Source: Chryseobacterium indoltheticum (GTDB lineage: Bacteria; Bacteroidota; Bacteroidia; Flavobacteriales; Weeksellaceae). Taken from it: DNA of 64,000 bases. The notes under the pieces are model-generated. The model ran no database searches and was not told the origin of the DNA. It saw only the letters and a program-made list of their open reading frames with translations. The translations under genes were made by a program, and so were the position numbers. Where the stretch lies: assembly GCF_003815915.1 (NCBI RefSeq), contig NZ_CP033929.1, forward strand, positions 1,612,001 through 1,676,000, written 5' to 3'. Positions 1-9,165 of this stretch are shown piece by piece (position 1 is the stretch's first letter; each line of letters opens with the position of its first letter).

Positions 1-134
1 AAAAATGATTCATGTTTTTAATGCACTGTTAACTAAAAGCTTATACATAATCGTTAATCATAAGTTAATATGGCGTTTAGAAATTGTTTAAAATATGTTA
101 AAACCGTATTAAAGCTATGCTGGTCATAGCTTTC

Positions 135-142
135 TAATTTTG
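135..142 (+). promoter_or_regulatory. Bacteroidota -7 element for the susC-like operon
   Basis: TAATTTTG fits the Bacteroidota -7 consensus TAnnTTTG and lies 17 bases before the start codon of the SusC-like gene. No clear -33 TTG was found at the usual distance, so the call rests on the -7 element alone. Confidence 0.4.
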
Positions 143-159
143 CGCAAACAAAAAAGTGT

Positions 160-3138
160 ATGCGTAAAGAGACTCAAAAATTACTTCTTTTATCTGTGTT
201 AGGATTGGTGAGCGTCAATATGGCAGCCCAGCAGCAGGTGAAGAAAGATACGATCAAAAATATTGATGAAGTTGTAGTGACAGCTCTGGGTATCAAAAGA
301 CAAGATAAATCCTTAGGTTATGTAGCCGAGAAAGTAGATGCTGAGGTTTTTGAAAACATTCAGAATAACAACTGGGCTCAAGGTCTGGAAGGCAGGGTTT
401 CTGGCCTTAAAGTACAAACAGCCGGAGCAGGCCCCCTTGGCTCGGCGAGAATAACACTCAGAGGAGAAAAAACATTTGGTTTCGCTGGAAATTATGCATT
501 AATTGTTGTTGATGGTGTTCCTTTGAGCAATTCAACTACAGGAACTGGAACTGCGGCGTATGGTGCAGGAACCGGAGGAGATTTACCAGTCGATCTGGGT
601 GATGGCCTCAACAGTATTAATCCGGATGATATCGAATCGGTAACCGTACTGAAAGGTGCTTCTGCGGCAGCATTGTACGGATCGAGAGCTGCGAATGGAG
701 CATTGATGGTTACCACAAAGTCAGGGAAAGGCAAAAACGGTAAACTGACTGTTTCCTTTAATTCTACTTTAAGCTATGATTCGGTTTTGAAATGGCCGGA
801 TTACCAGTATCAGTACGGTCAGGGAACTTTAACTAAAAATACAGCAGGAGAATTTTTCTATTCTTACGGAGCTTCTGCAGACGGTGTAAGTACAGGAGGA
901 ACGAGTAGTGCTTTCGGTCCAAAATTCAATGGTCAGTCTTATTTCCAGTACGACCCAAATTTGCTTGGACAAAGTGCCGAAAGACAATTGTGGAGACCGT
1001 ATGAAGATAATATCAAAGGTTTTTGGGAAACGGGTGTAACGTCTTCTAATAATGTTTCTGTAGAAAGCAGTACAGATAAAACAAGCTTCAGAGCCTCATT
1101 AACTTATCTGGATAACAAATGGATGATGCCAAATACAGGTTTTAACCGTTTCAATGGTGCGATTTCATTAGATCATAAAGTAACAGATAAATTCAGAATT
1201 TCAACCAAATTCAACTACGCTAATACACAAAGTGATAATCTTCCTGCCACAGGATACAATAACCAGTCGATTTCTTATTTCATGATTTTCCAAAATCCGA
1301 ATGTTGATTTGGCTTGGTATAAACCAATCTGGAAACCGGGTCAGGAAGAACTTGACCAGATTCATCCATTCAGTTCGTTTATTGATAACCCTTATCTGAT
1401 TGCTTATAAAATGCTGAACGGTGTAGAAAAGAAATTAATTACCGGAAATATTTCTGCAACTTATGATTTCAACAAAAATTTCAGCTTGATGTTAAGATCA
1501 GGAATCGAAATGCTTGATGAAGAAAGAACAACAAAGAGACCTTACAGCTCTGCCAATTATCTGAAAGGTTTCTACAGAGAGCAATATATTAAGAATAATG
1601 AGTTCAATAATGACTTATTATTTACTTTCAAAAAAGATTATGGCAAATTTAATGTAAGTGCAAATGCCGGAGCAAGTATACGTTACAATCAATATGTAAT
1701 GACAGACTTCCGTGCTGAAGGATTAAAGGTAGCCGGCGACTATAGTCTAAATAATGCCATAGCGCTTATCACAAAAGTTCCCAAACCCAATGATCAGCAG
1801 ATGAACAGTGTATACGGGTTAGTAAGTGCTAATTATAATAATTTGGTATTCTTAGATGTTACTGCAAGAAATGACTGGAGCAGTACCTTAAATAAAGATA
1901 ACCGATCATTTTTTTATCCTTCGGTAAGTTCAAGTTTTATTCTTTCAGATATATTTAAATTATCAAGCTCAAATTTTAATTACTGGAAATTAAGAGCGTC
2001 TTGGGCACAGGTCGGTCTTGGCGGATCACCTTATCAGATTGATAAATATTACACGCCAAGTGATTTTGTAGGATCTGTTTTAACGCCAAGTACGTATGTG
2101 ACACCAAATATAAGACCTCAGGAAAACACCAATATCGAAGCGGGAATGGATCTTTCTGTTTTAAAAAATAGATTAAGCTACAATTTCACATTGTATCAAA
2201 ATACAACAGTTGACGAAATTCTTGGGGTTTCCACTCCTGTAGAATCGGGGTATACAACTCGTATTATCAATGCAGGGGAAATAAGAAACAGAGGTATTGA
2301 AATGGGGTTGAATGCAATTCCGGTAAAATCTAAAAACTTTAGCTGGAATGTTTCTGCAAATTGGTCTATGAATAGAAATAAAGTAATGTCACTTCCTGAA
2401 GAATACACGGGTGATAATTATTACACAATTTCTACCGTAGCGGGAGTTCTATATTACAACGCAGTTGTTGGCGGTGCTTTGGGAGATCTTTATGGTTTCA
2501 AATTAGTAAGAAATGCTGACGGACAAGTAGTTTATGATGCAACAACAGGGCTTCCTTCAAGACCCGATCGAGTAGAGAAAGTAGGAAATGCATTCCCGAA
2601 ATGGAGAGCCGGTCTTCAAAATGATTTCAAAATTAAAAACTGGCAGATCAGCTTCTCTTTTGACGGTCAGTATGGTGGAATGGCATATTCACAAACTCAT
2701 CACAAAATGTCTGAGCAAGGTAAACTTGAGAATACTTTAATGGGAAGAGATAATCCGAGTGGAACGATTGTAGGACAGGGTGTTGTTTTAAATTCTGACG
2801 GAACTTACAGCCCAAATACAAAAGCGGTTGGTTTAGCAGCATATTACGGTGATTACTACAGAAGAGCCAATATTGAGACCAATACTTTTGATACTTCTTT
2901 CATTAAATTGAGAGATGCAAGAATTGCCTATTCATTTTCAAAAGATGTGATTGCTCCATTAAAACTTACTGAGCTTACTTTAGCAGTTTTTGGTAAAAAC
3001 CTTTGGATGTGGACCAAATTTCCAATGTTTGATCCTGAAGTTGCTGCGCTTAATGACTCTACAATTACTCCAGGTGCTGAAATTGGTCAGCTTCCAACGG
3101 CAAGAACTGTCGGTTTTCAAGTTAATTTAAAATTCTAA
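160..3138 (+). CDS. SusC/RagA-family TonB-linked outer membrane protein
   Basis: This is an outer membrane TonB-dependent transporter that would import a substrate captured by the SusD-like lipoprotein encoded 10 bases downstream. A signal peptide covers about residues 1-23 (ending AAQ). It is followed almost at once by the plug domain (IDEVVVTALG near residue 35, the SusC-type start of the plug, then the conserved ALYGSRAANG region near 170) and a long beta-barrel ending in a terminal Phe. At 992 residues it lacks the N-terminal carboxypeptidase-like domain of about 80-100 residues that many SusC proteins carry, so it is a short SusC form. The order SusC-SusD-metallophosphoesterase points to a phosphorylated nutrient rather than a plain glycan; the substrate is inferred. 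The ATG is the only sensible start. Confidence 0.93.
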   Translation: MRKETQKLLLLSVLGLVSVNMAAQQQVKKDTIKNIDEVVVTALGIKRQDKSLGYVAEKVDAEVFENIQNNNWAQGLEGRVSGLKVQTAGAGPLGSARITLRGEKTFGFAGNYALIVVDGVPLSNSTTGTGTAAYGAGTGGDLPVDLGDGLNSINPDDIESVTVLKGASAAALYGSRAANGALMVTTKSGKGKNGKLTVSFNSTLSYDSVLKWPDYQYQYGQGTLTKNTAGEFFYSYGASADGVSTGGTSSAFGPKFNGQSYFQYDPNLLGQSAERQLWRPYEDNIKGFWETGVTSSNNVSVESSTDKTSFRASLTYLDNKWMMPNTGFNRFNGAISLDHKVTDKFRISTKFNYANTQSDNLPATGYNNQSISYFMIFQNPNVDLAWYKPIWKPGQEELDQIHPFSSFIDNPYLIAYKMLNGVEKKLITGNISATYDFNKNFSLMLRSGIEMLDEERTTKRPYSSANYLKGFYREQYIKNNEFNNDLLFTFKKDYGKFNVSANAGASIRYNQYVMTDFRAEGLKVAGDYSLNNAIALITKVPKPNDQQMNSVYGLVSANYNNLVFLDVTARNDWSSTLNKDNRSFFYPSVSSSFILSDIFKLSSSNFNYWKLRASWAQVGLGGSPYQIDKYYTPSDFVGSVLTPSTYVTPNIRPQENTNIEAGMDLSVLKNRLSYNFTLYQNTTVDEILGVSTPVESGYTTRIINAGEIRNRGIEMGLNAIPVKSKNFSWNVSANWSMNRNKVMSLPEEYTGDNYYTISTVAGVLYYNAVVGGALGDLYGFKLVRNADGQVVYDATTGLPSRPDRVEKVGNAFPKWRAGLQNDFKIKNWQISFSFDGQYGGMAYSQTHHKMSEQGKLENTLMGRDNPSGTIVGQGVVLNSDGTYSPNTKAVGLAAYYGDYYRRANIETNTFDTSFIKLRDARIAYSFSKDVIAPLKLTELTLAVFGKNLWMWTKFPMFDPEVAALNDSTITPGAEIGQLPTARTVGFQVNLKF

Positions 3139-3148
3139 GATCAACCTC

Positions 3149-4600
3149 ATGAAAAAAATATTTTTATCTACCGCAATTGCTCTTTCAGTTTTTAGTATGA
3201 ATTCTTGCGAAAGGAGCTTTGAAGAGATCAATACAGATACAAGCAAAATAAAGCAGCCTTCTGTAGGCAGTTTTCTCGTTCCGATTCAGTACGAAATGGG
3301 ATCTTACGGATACAACAGAGCAGATGATTTTACATTCGATATCATGCAGGTTGCTCTGGATTTTCCTAATGAAGGAAATACAGTAAGCCGTTATTATTTA
3401 ACCGAAAGTACCGGAAACGGATATTGGAATACAAGCTACAAATGGCTGAAACAGGTAAAAGAGCTTAATGAAGCAGCAAAAAAAGAGCAAAACAATAATT
3501 ATCTCGCTATTTCTAAAGTTTTGAATGCTTGGATTATGGCCAATCTTACCGATGCATTTGGAGATGTCCCGATGACGGAAGCTTTACGTCTTGAAGAAAA
3601 TATAATGAAGCCAAAATATGATAAACAGAAAGACATCTATTTATCTCTTTTAAATGATCTTAAAGAAGCAAATACACTTTTTGATACCACAAAAACGTTG
3701 ACTGAAGGCGATCTTTTCTTTCAGGCCAACGCAAGCACAGCCGGAATCATAAAGTGGAAAAAATTCTGTAATTCTCTTTCATTAAGACTTTTGACAAGGA
3801 TTTTAAATAAAAATGGCGAAGTAGATGTGCACGCCAGAATCAATGAGATTATTAGTAACCCTACAGTTTATCCGATTTTTCAGAGTAATGCAGATGGTGC
3901 TACTTTAGATATTTCAGGTATTGCACCATTGATGCCGCCGATTGCAAGACCGCAGGATTTTACAGCATATAGGGCTTCAGGAGGTTTTTTTACTCAGACT
4001 TTGGTAGACAATAATGACCCAAGATTAAGCATGTTTTTTACTCAGGCTAAAAGTCTTCCGCCTGCCAATGCAAATATTGGTTATAAAGGTGTTCCTTCCG
4101 GATACGCATTGGGATCTACATTCGATTATCAGCCTTCAAATCTGAATCAGAATTTAGCAAAAGCACCGCTGAAAATTTTGGTAATGCCTTATGCAGAACT
4201 TCAGTTTATTCTTTCGGAGTTGGCTTTTAAAGGAATTATTCCGGGAAGTGCACAAACGTTCTACGAAAGCGGCGTGAAAGCAACTCTTGAACAATGGGGA
4301 GCAACAATGCCTGCAAACTATTTTGCCAATCCGAAAGTAGCGTACAACGGAACTTTAGAAAGAATTATGCTTCAGAAATATGTAGGATTGTTCTTTGTAG
4401 ATCATCAACAATGGTATGAGCAGAGAAGAACAGGGTTTCCTGTATTGCCCAACAACGGAGGTTTGATGAATAACGCAAAAATGCCCCAGAGAATGCCTTA
4501 TCCAACGGTTACAAAAGTTCAGAATTATGACAATTATGTAACAGCTTCTCAAAATATGGGTGGCGATAATATCAATACAAAAATGTGGTGGAATCAGTAA
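3149..4600 (+). CDS. SusD/RagB-family substrate-binding lipoprotein
   Basis: This is a surface lipoprotein partner of the preceding SusC-like transporter, expected to form the lid that captures substrate. The N-terminus is a lipoprotein signal peptide with Cys20 in the context MNSCER as the lipid-attachment site. The body (483 residues) has the TPR-like composition of the SusD-like_2 group: FEEINTDTSKI just after the lipobox, a LTDAFGDVPMTEA segment near residue 132, and a W-rich C-terminus with the QQWYEQRRTGFP motif that is strongly typical of SusD-like proteins. It is ten bases from susC and thirty bases from the phosphoesterase gene, so the three are probably one transcript. Binding specificity cannot be read from the sequence. 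Confidence 0.92.
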   Translation: MKKIFLSTAIALSVFSMNSCERSFEEINTDTSKIKQPSVGSFLVPIQYEMGSYGYNRADDFTFDIMQVALDFPNEGNTVSRYYLTESTGNGYWNTSYKWLKQVKELNEAAKKEQNNNYLAISKVLNAWIMANLTDAFGDVPMTEALRLEENIMKPKYDKQKDIYLSLLNDLKEANTLFDTTKTLTEGDLFFQANASTAGIIKWKKFCNSLSLRLLTRILNKNGEVDVHARINEIISNPTVYPIFQSNADGATLDISGIAPLMPPIARPQDFTAYRASGGFFTQTLVDNNDPRLSMFFTQAKSLPPANANIGYKGVPSGYALGSTFDYQPSNLNQNLAKAPLKILVMPYAELQFILSELAFKGIIPGSAQTFYESGVKATLEQWGATMPANYFANPKVAYNGTLERIMLQKYVGLFFVDHQQWYEQRRTGFPVLPNNGGLMNNAKMPQRMPYPTVTKVQNYDNYVTASQNMGGDNINTKMWWNQ

Positions 4601-4629
4601 TTCCAAATTAATCAATAATCAATATTAAA

Positions 4630-6213
4630 ATGAACATAAAATTTTTACTGCCATCAGTACTCGTTTCAGCAATGGCATTTTCTCAGGCATCGGTTTCAGG
4701 ATATGTTTTTGAAGATATCAATAAAAATCAGCAGAAAGAAAAACGTGAAAAAGGAATAGAAAATGTAGCCGTTTCAAACGGAGCTCAGGTTGTATTAACC
4801 GATAAAAACGGAGAATATAGCTTACCGATTATAGAGGGTCAGACAGTTTTTGTTATTAAACCATCCGGATATATGATGGCTTTAAATCAAAATAATTTAC
4901 CGCAATATTACTATCAATACAAGCCTAAAGGTTCGCCTGCAGATTTTAAGTATAAAGGATCTGCACCTACAGGAGAACTTCCTAAAGAATTAAATTTTGC
5001 ATTACATAAACAAAACGAAAGCAAGAATTTTGATATTTTGGTTTTCGGAGATCCGCAACCTTACACCGAAAAGCAGCTGGATTATTTTAAAAGAGCAATT
5101 GTAAATGAAGTGAAATCAACCAAGAAAAATGCAGTTTTCGGAATCAGTCTTGGAGATTTGGTAGGCGATGATCTGAGTCTTCAGAAACCTTATGCTGATG
5201 TAATGAAAGAAGTCGGTTTGCCTTGGTACAACGTAATGGGAAATCATGATATGAATTATGATGCTAAAGATGATCAGCTTTCAGACGAAACTTTTGAAGC
5301 TAATTTTGGTCCTGCCAACTATTCTTTTAATTACGGAAATGTACATTTTATTGTACTTGATGATATTCTTTACCCGGACCCGAGAGACGGAAAAGGATAT
5401 TGGGGAGGTTTCAGAGAAGATCAGGTTCAGTTTATCCAAAATGATTTAAAATTGGTAGACAAAAACAAACTGATCGTTGTTTCTTTTCACATTCCTTTGG
5501 AGCATAACAATGAAGATAATTTCAGAAATGCAGATCGCCAGAAATTATTTGATGCGCTTTCTCCATTCGCAAATGCATTGATGTTGTCGGCTCATACTCA
5601 CATTCAGCAGCAGATTTTTTACGGAAAAGCTCAAGGCTGGGAAGGTACAAAAGATCTTCATGAATATAATGTAGGAACCACTTGCGGAGATTGGTGGTCA
5701 GGGACTTCTGATGAAATTGGCTTGCCGACTTCTACAATGAGAGATGGTACTGCGAAAGGATATTCTTTCATCAGTTTTAATGATAATCAGTACAAAGTGA
5801 AGTATAAAACTGCAGGAAAACCTGAAGATTATCAAATTCAATTGTATGTTCCGAAAGTGATTCCTCATCCATCGAAAACTTCAGCTAAAATTTTGGCAAA
5901 CTTCTTTATGGGAAGCAAAAAAGATAAAGTTCAATACAGAATTGATGGCGGAAAATGGGAAGAAATGGAATACAACGAAACTATCGATCCCAACTTTGCA
6001 AACGCTGTTTTTAAATGGGATTCTACAGAAAAAATATTCCCTGGAAGAAGGCCTTCAAATCCTGAACAGTCAAAGCATATCTGGGCTGGAGGTTTTGGAA
6101 ATAAATTAACACTCGGAAAGCACAAAGTTGAGGTGAAAGCTTTCGATATGTACGGAAATGAATTTTCGGCATCGGAAGAATTTGAAGTTCAAAACGCAGT
6201 GCTTATTCCTTAG
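4630..6213 (+). CDS. Secreted calcineurin-like metallophosphoesterase with N- and C-terminal accessory domains
   Basis: This is a predicted phosphatase or phosphodiesterase exported to the periplasm or cell surface. A signal peptide covers about residues 1-20. Residues 21-80 look like a beta-sandwich (MetallophosN-like, with DINKNQQKEKREKGI resembling SdrD/B-type repeats). The catalytic metallophosphoesterase core runs from about residue 135 to 370 with all the metal motifs visible: GDPQP at 140, GDLVGD at 175, GNHD at 204, a His in SFHIP near 283 and SAHTH near 319. The last 150 residues resemble the MetallophosC beta-domain. It is the third gene after SusC and SusD, so it probably releases phosphate or an alcohol from the substrate that the pair imports. 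The exact substrate is unknown. Confidence 0.9.
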   Translation: MNIKFLLPSVLVSAMAFSQASVSGYVFEDINKNQQKEKREKGIENVAVSNGAQVVLTDKNGEYSLPIIEGQTVFVIKPSGYMMALNQNNLPQYYYQYKPKGSPADFKYKGSAPTGELPKELNFALHKQNESKNFDILVFGDPQPYTEKQLDYFKRAIVNEVKSTKKNAVFGISLGDLVGDDLSLQKPYADVMKEVGLPWYNVMGNHDMNYDAKDDQLSDETFEANFGPANYSFNYGNVHFIVLDDILYPDPRDGKGYWGGFREDQVQFIQNDLKLVDKNKLIVVSFHIPLEHNNEDNFRNADRQKLFDALSPFANALMLSAHTHIQQQIFYGKAQGWEGTKDLHEYNVGTTCGDWWSGTSDEIGLPTSTMRDGTAKGYSFISFNDNQYKVKYKTAGKPEDYQIQLYVPKVIPHPSKTSAKILANFFMGSKKDKVQYRIDGGKWEEMEYNETIDPNFANAVFKWDSTEKIFPGRRPSNPEQSKHIWAGGFGNKLTLGKHKVEVKAFDMYGNEFSASEEFEVQNAVLIP

Positions 6214-6247
6214 AATCAGTTTTTACTTTTTATATATTACTTTCAGA

Positions 6248-6277
6248 AACCAGCTTATTCGTAAGCTGGTTTTGTTT
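6248..6277 (+). terminator. Rho-independent terminator of the SusCD-phosphoesterase operon
   Basis: ACCAGCTTA and TAAGCTGGT form a perfect stem around a short loop, followed by a T-rich stretch, 35 bases after the phosphoesterase stop codon. Confidence 0.8.
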
Positions 6278-6328
6278 GATATAGAATTTCCTGATAATTA
6301 ATTTTCATTAAATCAAAAACATAAACGC

Positions 6329-6357
6329 TTGTTTAAAAAAAGGGTTTCGTAAATTTG
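6329..6357 (+). promoter_or_regulatory. Bacteroidota promoter for the SDR gene
   Basis: TTG at 6329-6331 and TAAATTTG at 6350-6357 are separated by 18 bases, a good match to the TTG/TAnnTTTG pattern. The -7 element ends 19 bases before the ATG. Confidence 0.65.
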
Positions 6358-6376
6358 CACCATTAAAATTTAAATA

Positions 6377-7090
6377 ATGAATCTAAGCGGAAAAAACGCC
6401 ATCATTACGGGTGGTGGTAGAGGTCTGGGAAAGGCTATAGCTTTACTTCTTGCCAATGAAGGCGTGAATATAGGAATCACCGGAAGAAACGAAGAAAACC
6501 TGAAAATGACTGTTGACGAAATCAGAAAATCTGGTGTGAATGCAGCGTATGCGGTTTTTAGTATAGATAATGAAATCCATGTGAAAGCAGGAATAGAATC
6601 CATTGCAGAGCAATTGGGTGGCGTAGATATTCTGATCAACAATGCGGGAATCGGAGATTTTGGTTCTATTGAAGAGATGCCTTCCGAAACTTGGGAACAG
6701 GTAATAAAAACCAATCTTTTCGGAGTGTATTATGCGGCAAAAGCAGTGTATCCGTTCTTAAAACAAAAAGGCGAAGGTGATATTGTAAATGTAGCTTCTA
6801 CAGCAGGCTTGAAAGGTGGACCAAATATGTCGGCTTACGCAGCTTCAAAAGCAGCCGTCGTTTCTTTATCTCAATCAATGATGGCAGAATGGAGAAAACA
6901 AAACATTCGTGTAATTACTTTAACGCCGAGTACCATTGCTTCAGATATGTCTATCCAAGGCGGTTTGACAGACGGAAATCCGGATAAAGTTCTTCAGCCT
7001 GAAGATTTTGCAGAATGGGTAAGAGATATTTTGAAAATGAACAGACGTGCTTTGATAGCGAATGGTTCTATTTTCTCTACAAATCCATAA
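6377..7090 (+). CDS. SDR-family oxidoreductase, FabG-like (3-ketoacyl-ACP reductase type)
   Basis: This is a cytoplasmic classical short-chain dehydrogenase/reductase of 237 residues. The NAD(P)-binding GGGRGLGKA loop is at residues 12-20, NNAGIG at about 90, the catalytic Ser in NVASTAG near 139, and the Tyr-Lys pair in AYAASKAA near 153. Members of this type are usually annotated as 3-ketoacyl-ACP reductase, but the family is catalytically broad and fatty-acid synthesis genes are not nearby, so the substrate is open. It has its own promoter and appears to be transcribed alone. The downstream gap to prmA holds a hairpin repeat. Confidence 0.88.
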   Translation: MNLSGKNAIITGGGRGLGKAIALLLANEGVNIGITGRNEENLKMTVDEIRKSGVNAAYAVFSIDNEIHVKAGIESIAEQLGGVDILINNAGIGDFGSIEEMPSETWEQVIKTNLFGVYYAAKAVYPFLKQKGEGDIVNVASTAGLKGGPNMSAYAASKAAVVSLSQSMMAEWRKQNIRVITLTPSTIASDMSIQGGLTDGNPDKVLQPEDFAEWVRDILKMNRRALIANGSIFSTNP

Positions 7091-7226
7091 AAAAGAAGTT
7101 AGAAACTAGATATTAGAAGTTAGTATTAGTAATGCTAAAATTTCCCTTCCTCGAAGGGCTGGTTTTTGTGAAACAGAAAGACGATAGTTATAAATAATAA
7201 CAACTTCTACATTAAGATAATAAAAT

Positions 7227-7288
7227 CAATAGAAGCGGGCTTTAGTCCGCTTTTGCTTTGACGCGATACATGGCTTTAGCCAAATATA
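7227..7288. repeat. Dispersed paired-hairpin intergenic element, copy 1
   Basis: Two small stems lie in tandem: AGCGGGCTTTAGTCCGCT and, about 20 bases later, TGGCTTTAGCCA. Both have a TTTA-type loop. A related two-hairpin sequence occurs at 17923-17986, so this is a small dispersed repeat rather than a gene-specific terminator. Confidence 0.6.
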
Positions 7289-7347
7289 TTTTCTTTCAAT
7301 TATAATCTTCATGGGTAAATCTCATCACCTTTAAACTTTTAAATACT

Positions 7348-7355
7348 TATTTTTG
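7348..7355 (+). promoter_or_regulatory. Bacteroidota -7 element for prmA
   Basis: TATTTTTG matches TAnnTTTG, 15 bases before the ATG at 7371. It overlaps the TTG at 7353 that could be mistaken for a start codon, which supports the ATG at 7371 as the real start. Confidence 0.55.
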
Positions 7356-7370
7356 CAACAAATTATTCAC

Positions 7371-8198
7371 ATGCAAAATTATTTAGAATTCGATTTCAGG
7401 ATTTCGCCACTTCAACCTTGGAACGAAATATTAATGGCTGAACTTATCGAGATAGGTTTCGACAGTTTTACAGAAGAAATTCATGGTATTTTAGGATATA
7501 TTCAGAAAGAACTTTTCAAAGAAGAAGAATTGAAAGCGTTGCCACTTTTTCAAAATGAAGAAGTGAAAATAGAATATTCTTTCACCGAAATGCCCAACAT
7601 CAACTGGAATGAAGAGTGGGAAAAGAATTTTGAACCGATCAATATTGATGATAAAGTATTAATCAGAGCAGAATTTCATGAATCTGTAGAAGGAATGCAC
7701 GAAATTATCATTCAGCCAAAAATGTCTTTCGGAACAGGTCATCATCCGACAACGCATTTGATGATCCAACAAATGATGGATATTGATTTTAAAGACAAGA
7801 AAGTTTTAGACATGGGTTGCGGAACTTCGGTTTTGGCGATTTATGCAAAACAAATCGGAGCCGGAGATACAAAAGCCATTGATATTGACGAATGGTCAGT
7901 TGAAAACTCAAAAGAAAATGCTGCAAGAAACGGTGTGGAATTGGATATCGAACTGGGAACTGCAGACAATTTAGGAAAAGAAAATTACGATATAATTTTA
8001 GCAAATATCAACAGAAATATTTTGATTTCAGATATTCCAACTTACGTTTCTGTTTTAAATGAAGATGGTAAATTATTGCTTTCAGGTTTGTGCTTCTTCG
8101 ATGTTGATGATATTTTGGAAGTTTGTAAAGAAAACAATTTAGAACTGAAAAAGAAATTGCAGCGTGAAGAATGGGTAAGCTTATTACTTGAAAAGTAA
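7371..8198 (+). CDS. prmA: Ribosomal protein L11 methyltransferase PrmA
   Basis: PrmA trimethylates ribosomal protein L11 using S-adenosylmethionine. The 275-residue protein has the N-terminal substrate-recognition region (residues 1-100, with NWNEEWEKNFEP near 82), the PKMSFGTGHHPTT motif near 120 that is diagnostic of PrmA, the SAM-binding DMGCGTSVLA motif near 147 and the ANINRNIL motif near 208. Flavobacterial PrmA proteins are slightly shorter than the roughly 290 residues of enteric ones, and this length fits. The ATG at 7371 is preferred over the upstream TTG because the latter falls inside the promoter. It is followed by a separate hypothetical gene 57 bases on. Confidence 0.93.
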   Translation: MQNYLEFDFRISPLQPWNEILMAELIEIGFDSFTEEIHGILGYIQKELFKEEELKALPLFQNEEVKIEYSFTEMPNINWNEEWEKNFEPINIDDKVLIRAEFHESVEGMHEIIIQPKMSFGTGHHPTTHLMIQQMMDIDFKDKKVLDMGCGTSVLAIYAKQIGAGDTKAIDIDEWSVENSKENAARNGVELDIELGTADNLGKENYDIILANINRNILISDIPTYVSVLNEDGKLLLSGLCFFDVDDILEVCKENNLELKKKLQREEWVSLLLEK

Positions 8199-8255
8199 AA
8201 TCTGTTATTGTAATATTTTAATTTCAAGCTCAACCTCAGCCTCAACCTAATTAAT

Positions 8256-9098
8256 ATGAAACCATTCATCACCATTTTATTTTTATGCGTCATTCAGCTT
8301 TTTTTTGCGCAGGAAGAAGATTACGAATATGCAAACGGAGTTTTTCAGTTTGAAGAAAATAAAACGCAGAAAATTTTTACCGATTTTACGAGAATCAGAC
8401 AATCACCAAATGTCAATGCCCAAATTCTAGATTCTCTACAAACGAATCAACAAATTTTGATTCTTAAACAAGATGAAACTATTCTGAAATTAGGCGAAAG
8501 AAGAGCCAATTGGTACAAAATATCTTACCAGAAAGGCGATAAAACTTCCGAAGGTTACGTTTGGGGCGGAAATCTTTGTGTAGGCTACAGAAATAAAAAT
8601 GGATATGATTTCCTTTTTGGATTAACCAAAACTATTAGTAAAAAAAATCCTGAGTTCGATGGAGCAATTCAACAAAATATTGCAGCCATCAAAATGGTTG
8701 AAGGAAACACACTGATTGATGAGATTTCTTTTGATACTGGTTCAGGCGAAAGTTTGAGTTACGGAACTTTCAATATTGAAAGTAATCATAAGCTGAAAAA
8801 TGTAGAATTTACTTTAAAAGCTATGGTTTCGGGTGAAGCCTGTGGAATCGCAAGTTATGACCAGTATATTCTGGTAAAAGATAAAAAAATGATTGCGCTT
8901 CCTCAATTGATGAATGTTGGTGACGCAGATGTTTATTACCACAGCGAACAATTTGTTTTCCCTAACGATAAAGGCGGAATTCCCATCTCTTTTATCCTCA
9001 AGATAGAAGAGATGGAAAGAGATGAGAAAGACCGTGAAAAGAAGAAAAATGCATCAAAAACGTATCTTTGGAATGGTGATTCTTACCGACTGAAATAA
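8256..9098 (+). CDS. Exported SH3-like domain protein of unknown function
   Basis: This is a 280-residue secreted protein with a signal peptide (residues 1-18, ending FFAQ). Residues 40-115 look like a bacterial SH3 domain (RIRQSPNVNAQILDSL, then WYKISYQKGD and GYVWGGNL), a fold often used for binding peptides or cell wall. The remaining 165 residues are beta-rich with no recognised catalytic motif and contain a GEACG segment. It ends in a lysine-rich tail, YLWNGDSYRLK. Function is not known. It follows prmA on the same strand and could be read through from it, but is closed off by its own terminator. Confidence 0.75.
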   Translation: MKPFITILFLCVIQLFFAQEEDYEYANGVFQFEENKTQKIFTDFTRIRQSPNVNAQILDSLQTNQQILILKQDETILKLGERRANWYKISYQKGDKTSEGYVWGGNLCVGYRNKNGYDFLFGLTKTISKKNPEFDGAIQQNIAAIKMVEGNTLIDEISFDTGSGESLSYGTFNIESNHKLKNVEFTLKAMVSGEACGIASYDQYILVKDKKMIALPQLMNVGDADVYYHSEQFVFPNDKGGIPISFILKIEEMERDEKDREKKKNASKTYLWNGDSYRLK

Positions 9099-9116
9099 TC
9101 TTAACAATAAAATTTG

Positions 9117-9149
9117 AAACCACTGTATATTTACGGTGGTTTTTGTTTT
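9117..9149 (+). terminator. Rho-independent terminator after the SH3-domain gene
   Basis: AAACCACTGTA and a matching ACGGTGGTTTTTG arm form a stem of about eight pairs followed by a T run. A GTG inside it (9136) opens a longer reading frame for the next gene but is not a credible start. Confidence 0.7.
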
Positions 9150-9165
9150 TATTAAACTTAAGATT

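Noticed and set aside
7353..7370. Extended TTG start for prmA
   Set aside because: The TTG lies within the TATTTTTG -7 element, so it would not be in the message. The ATG at 7371 begins the conserved N-terminus.
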